Shown here: positions 7,425-8,856 of the stretch, in pieces | Position numbering within the stretch: position 1 is the stretch's first letter | Layout: each line of letters starts with the position of its first letter | NCBI GenBank assembly: GCA_903861055.1 | Contig: CAIOSU010000361.1 | Coordinates: forward strand, 1 to 8,856 | From: an uncultured bacterium | GTDB taxonomy: Bacteria > Bacteroidota > Bacteroidia > Chitinophagales > CAIOSU01 | Length of the DNA: 8,856 nucleotides | Direction: 5' to 3' | Made by a program: the position numbers and the translations under genes | The notes under the pieces: generated by a model | What the model saw: the letters and a program-made list of their open reading frames with translations, nothing else | Databases searched by the model: none | Told to the model about the DNA's origin: nothing

Positions 7425-8856
7425 ACTGTTTGCTTGGCAAGGTGTTTTTGGTGCATAGCTTCTCCAAATAATATACCATTGGCTTTCCCTTCCATCCAAG
7501 TTAAGAAATCGAAATAGATAAGCGGAGTTCGTGCAGACGGCTCCGCTTCTATTTTTGCTTGTATCTTGACTGTATAGCTAGTGCAAATTGCTTTAACTAT
7601 ATCGTCATTGGTAGCTTTCAAAAACTTTTTCAGCATCTCGAGCAGCAGCTTGTCTACCACATATAAATTCTCTTTGCCGCGTATAAACTGCTCCGTCGCC
7701 TTTATTGCCGAAGGTAGCATTTTGTGGTGGCCCAATTCGTACAATACAATGAGGTTAAGCATGCGTATGTAGGGACCAAAATCGGGCCCATATTTCAGCA
7801 CCTTGCCATCCAATATAATATTGATATTTTGCAGAGCCTTATTATAATTGCCTAAGCCAAAATACAACACTAGTTTACGATATAGCCACGAAAACAGAAA
7901 CTCTGAGTAAGCAATGTTCGGGTGTTTATCCAAAATTTTCTGGGCGGGTTCTAAATAACGCTCGCCCTCCTCAAAATTGCCGCTCAATAAAGCCAACGAA
8001 ACCTCAAAACTATATGCCGTAAATAACAACGCCGATTGAAAATACTCGCCATGCCCAACAAAGTATTTGCTGGGGTCAGCTTTTATCTCGCTGGTTAGTT
8101 TCTTAAAGTCATCCAATTTTCCTTGGTACAACAAATGGTAGAGCTGGTTGGTAAAGGCATATAGGATTTGCTCATCGTTGCAGCCTATTTCAATAGGCCG
8201 TTCGCGAAGCAAAACAACCAATTGCGAGTTTATTTCCAGAGCCTCGCTGTACCTATTGGTTTGAGCATAGCATATATTATACACACCATGCAGGTGTGCC
8301 TTTCCGTAGTATGGCAAATCTTCGGTATCAAAAACCTTGGCACCAGCTAGCAATTGTTCTATGGCATTTAGCTTCGCCGGGTCAATCGTTTTGATATGTT
8401 CCTTTTCCAATAAAATAGCCTCCACTTCCAATCGATGGCAGTCGTTTACCTGCTTCAACTTTGCCACAATGCCATCTTGAATATCCAGTACCGCATCAGT
8501 GTTCTTTCTGAACTTATTTCCATCCATTTCAACCATCTCATCAATAGCCAAATGCCTATTTATCTCCCACAGGTATGCATAGCGCTCATACTGCTTGGCC
8601 AGTTTGACTGCTCTTGCTATTGCCTTGCTTGCTTGCTTATCAAGCTTTCTATCGCGTAATATGCGGTAATCTCTATATGCCTCAATAATCTTAAACTCTG
8701 GATAATGATCCAGATGATACTCCCTAAGGGTTTTCATAATCAACTGCTGCAAATAGTTCTTTAATCGACTTAGCGATACCGTAACTTGATTTAGTGCTAG
8801 GTACTTCTCCAACTCTGTATCCTCAATCTCCTTCCTATCGATGGCATCAAACAACA
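7418..8856 (-). CDS. Helical TPR-like protein, 5'-truncated by the window edge
   Basis: About 478 residues are visible; the frame stays open to the right edge. The first in-frame start-like codon is a TTG at 8854 with no ATG nearby, so the true N-terminus lies outside. The visible start LFDAIDRKE, followed by SRLKNYLQQLIMKTLREYH, resembles a family of Bacteroidota hypothetical proteins I recall, which have roughly 40-50 more N-terminal residues; this is memory, not a search. The protein is predicted to be almost wholly alpha-helical. TPR-like helix pairs lie near residues 186-219 (AQTNRYSEALEINSQL), 280-305 (LLSGNFEEGERYLEPA), 321-350 (FGLGNYNKALQNINIIL) and 361-392. No catalytic motif, signal peptide or membrane helix is visible. 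It is probably a cytoplasmic scaffold or adaptor; its function is unknown. It converges on the membrane-anchored receiver gene with a 3-base gap, so it is not part of that operon. Confidence 0.88.
   Translation of the reverse strand, partial: LFDAIDRKEIEDTELEKYLALNQVTVSLSRLKNYLQQLIMKTLREYHLDHYPEFKIIEAYRDYRILRDRKLDKQASKAIARAVKLAKQYERYAYLWEINRHLAIDEMVEMDGNKFRKNTDAVLDIQDGIVAKLKQVNDCHRLEVEAILLEKEHIKTIDPAKLNAIEQLLAGAKVFDTEDLPYYGKAHLHGVYNICYAQTNRYSEALEINSQLVVLLRERPIEIGCNDEQILYAFTNQLYHLLYQGKLDDFKKLTSEIKADPSKYFVGHGEYFQSALLFTAYSFEVSLALLSGNFEEGERYLEPAQKILDKHPNIAYSEFLFSWLYRKLVLYFGLGNYNKALQNINIILDGKVLKYGPDFGPYIRMLNLIVLYELGHHKMLPSAIKATEQFIRGKENLYVVDKLLLEMLKKFLKATNDDIVKAICTSYTVKIQAKIEAEPSARTPLIYFDFLTWMEGKANGILFGEAMHQKHLAKQTVG
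7511..7556 (+). terminator. Probable intrinsic terminator of the signalling operon, inside the convergent gene
   Basis: A long imperfect hairpin is visible. AAATAG (7512-7517) pairs with CTATTT (7549-7554), then after a 2-base bulge AAGCGGAG (7520-7527) pairs with CTCCGCTT (7541-7548). An inner TCGT/ACGG stem with one G-T pair (7529-7532 / 7537-7540) closes on a GCAG tetraloop. The plus-strand 3' arm runs into TTTTT (7552-7556). The T-run is on the plus strand only, so the orientation suits the upstream signalling genes, ending about 140 bases past their last stop. The element lies within the coding sequence of the minus-strand gene. The structure is clear; the terminator function is inferred. 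Confidence 0.6.

Overview
The window looks like a chromosomal segment of a Bacteroidota (Bacteroidetes) bacterium. Three things point there. No start codon has a Shine-Dalgarno sequence, only A-rich leaders. The large sensor combines a two-component-regulator beta-propeller with a Y_Y_Y domain, an arrangement typical of this phylum. The histidine kinase core and the Hpt protein resemble forms I recall from Bacteroidota. I cannot place it below phylum. No mobile element, rRNA/tRNA gene or CRISPR array is visible, and no non-coding stretch exceeds about 70 bases.

Layout. A 5'-truncated gene for an unrecognised, beta-rich, basic protein runs off the left edge (1-792). Five signalling genes follow on the same strand, tightly packed: a 1073-residue membrane sensor kinase with a periplasmic propeller (808-4029), a stand-alone receiver (4099-4473), a soluble hybrid kinase REC-HisKA-HATPase-REC-REC (4470-6497, overlapping the previous stop by ATGA), a small Hpt protein (6507-6857), and a receiver carrying a C-terminal transmembrane helix (6893-7414). 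A convergent gene for a helical, TPR-like protein (7418 to the right edge, truncated at its 5' end) ends 3 bases from the last signalling gene.

How the genes may work together (inference). The set contains everything needed for a multistep phosphorelay: two kinases, five receiver domains and one Hpt. No encoded protein has a DNA-binding, cyclase, methylesterase or other recognised output domain. A plausible flow is: periplasmic signal to the propeller kinase; from there to the stand-alone receiver and/or the related N-terminal receiver of the hybrid kinase; hybrid kinase to its own C-terminal receivers; then Hpt; then the membrane-anchored receiver. The output could be a protein-protein interaction at the inner membrane, or a regulator encoded elsewhere.

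Two secondary structures deserve attention. A long hairpin followed by a T-run lies inside the 3' coding end of the convergent gene (7512-7556) and is oriented as a terminator for the signalling operon. A small hairpin lies between the sensor kinase and the first receiver (4040-4058).
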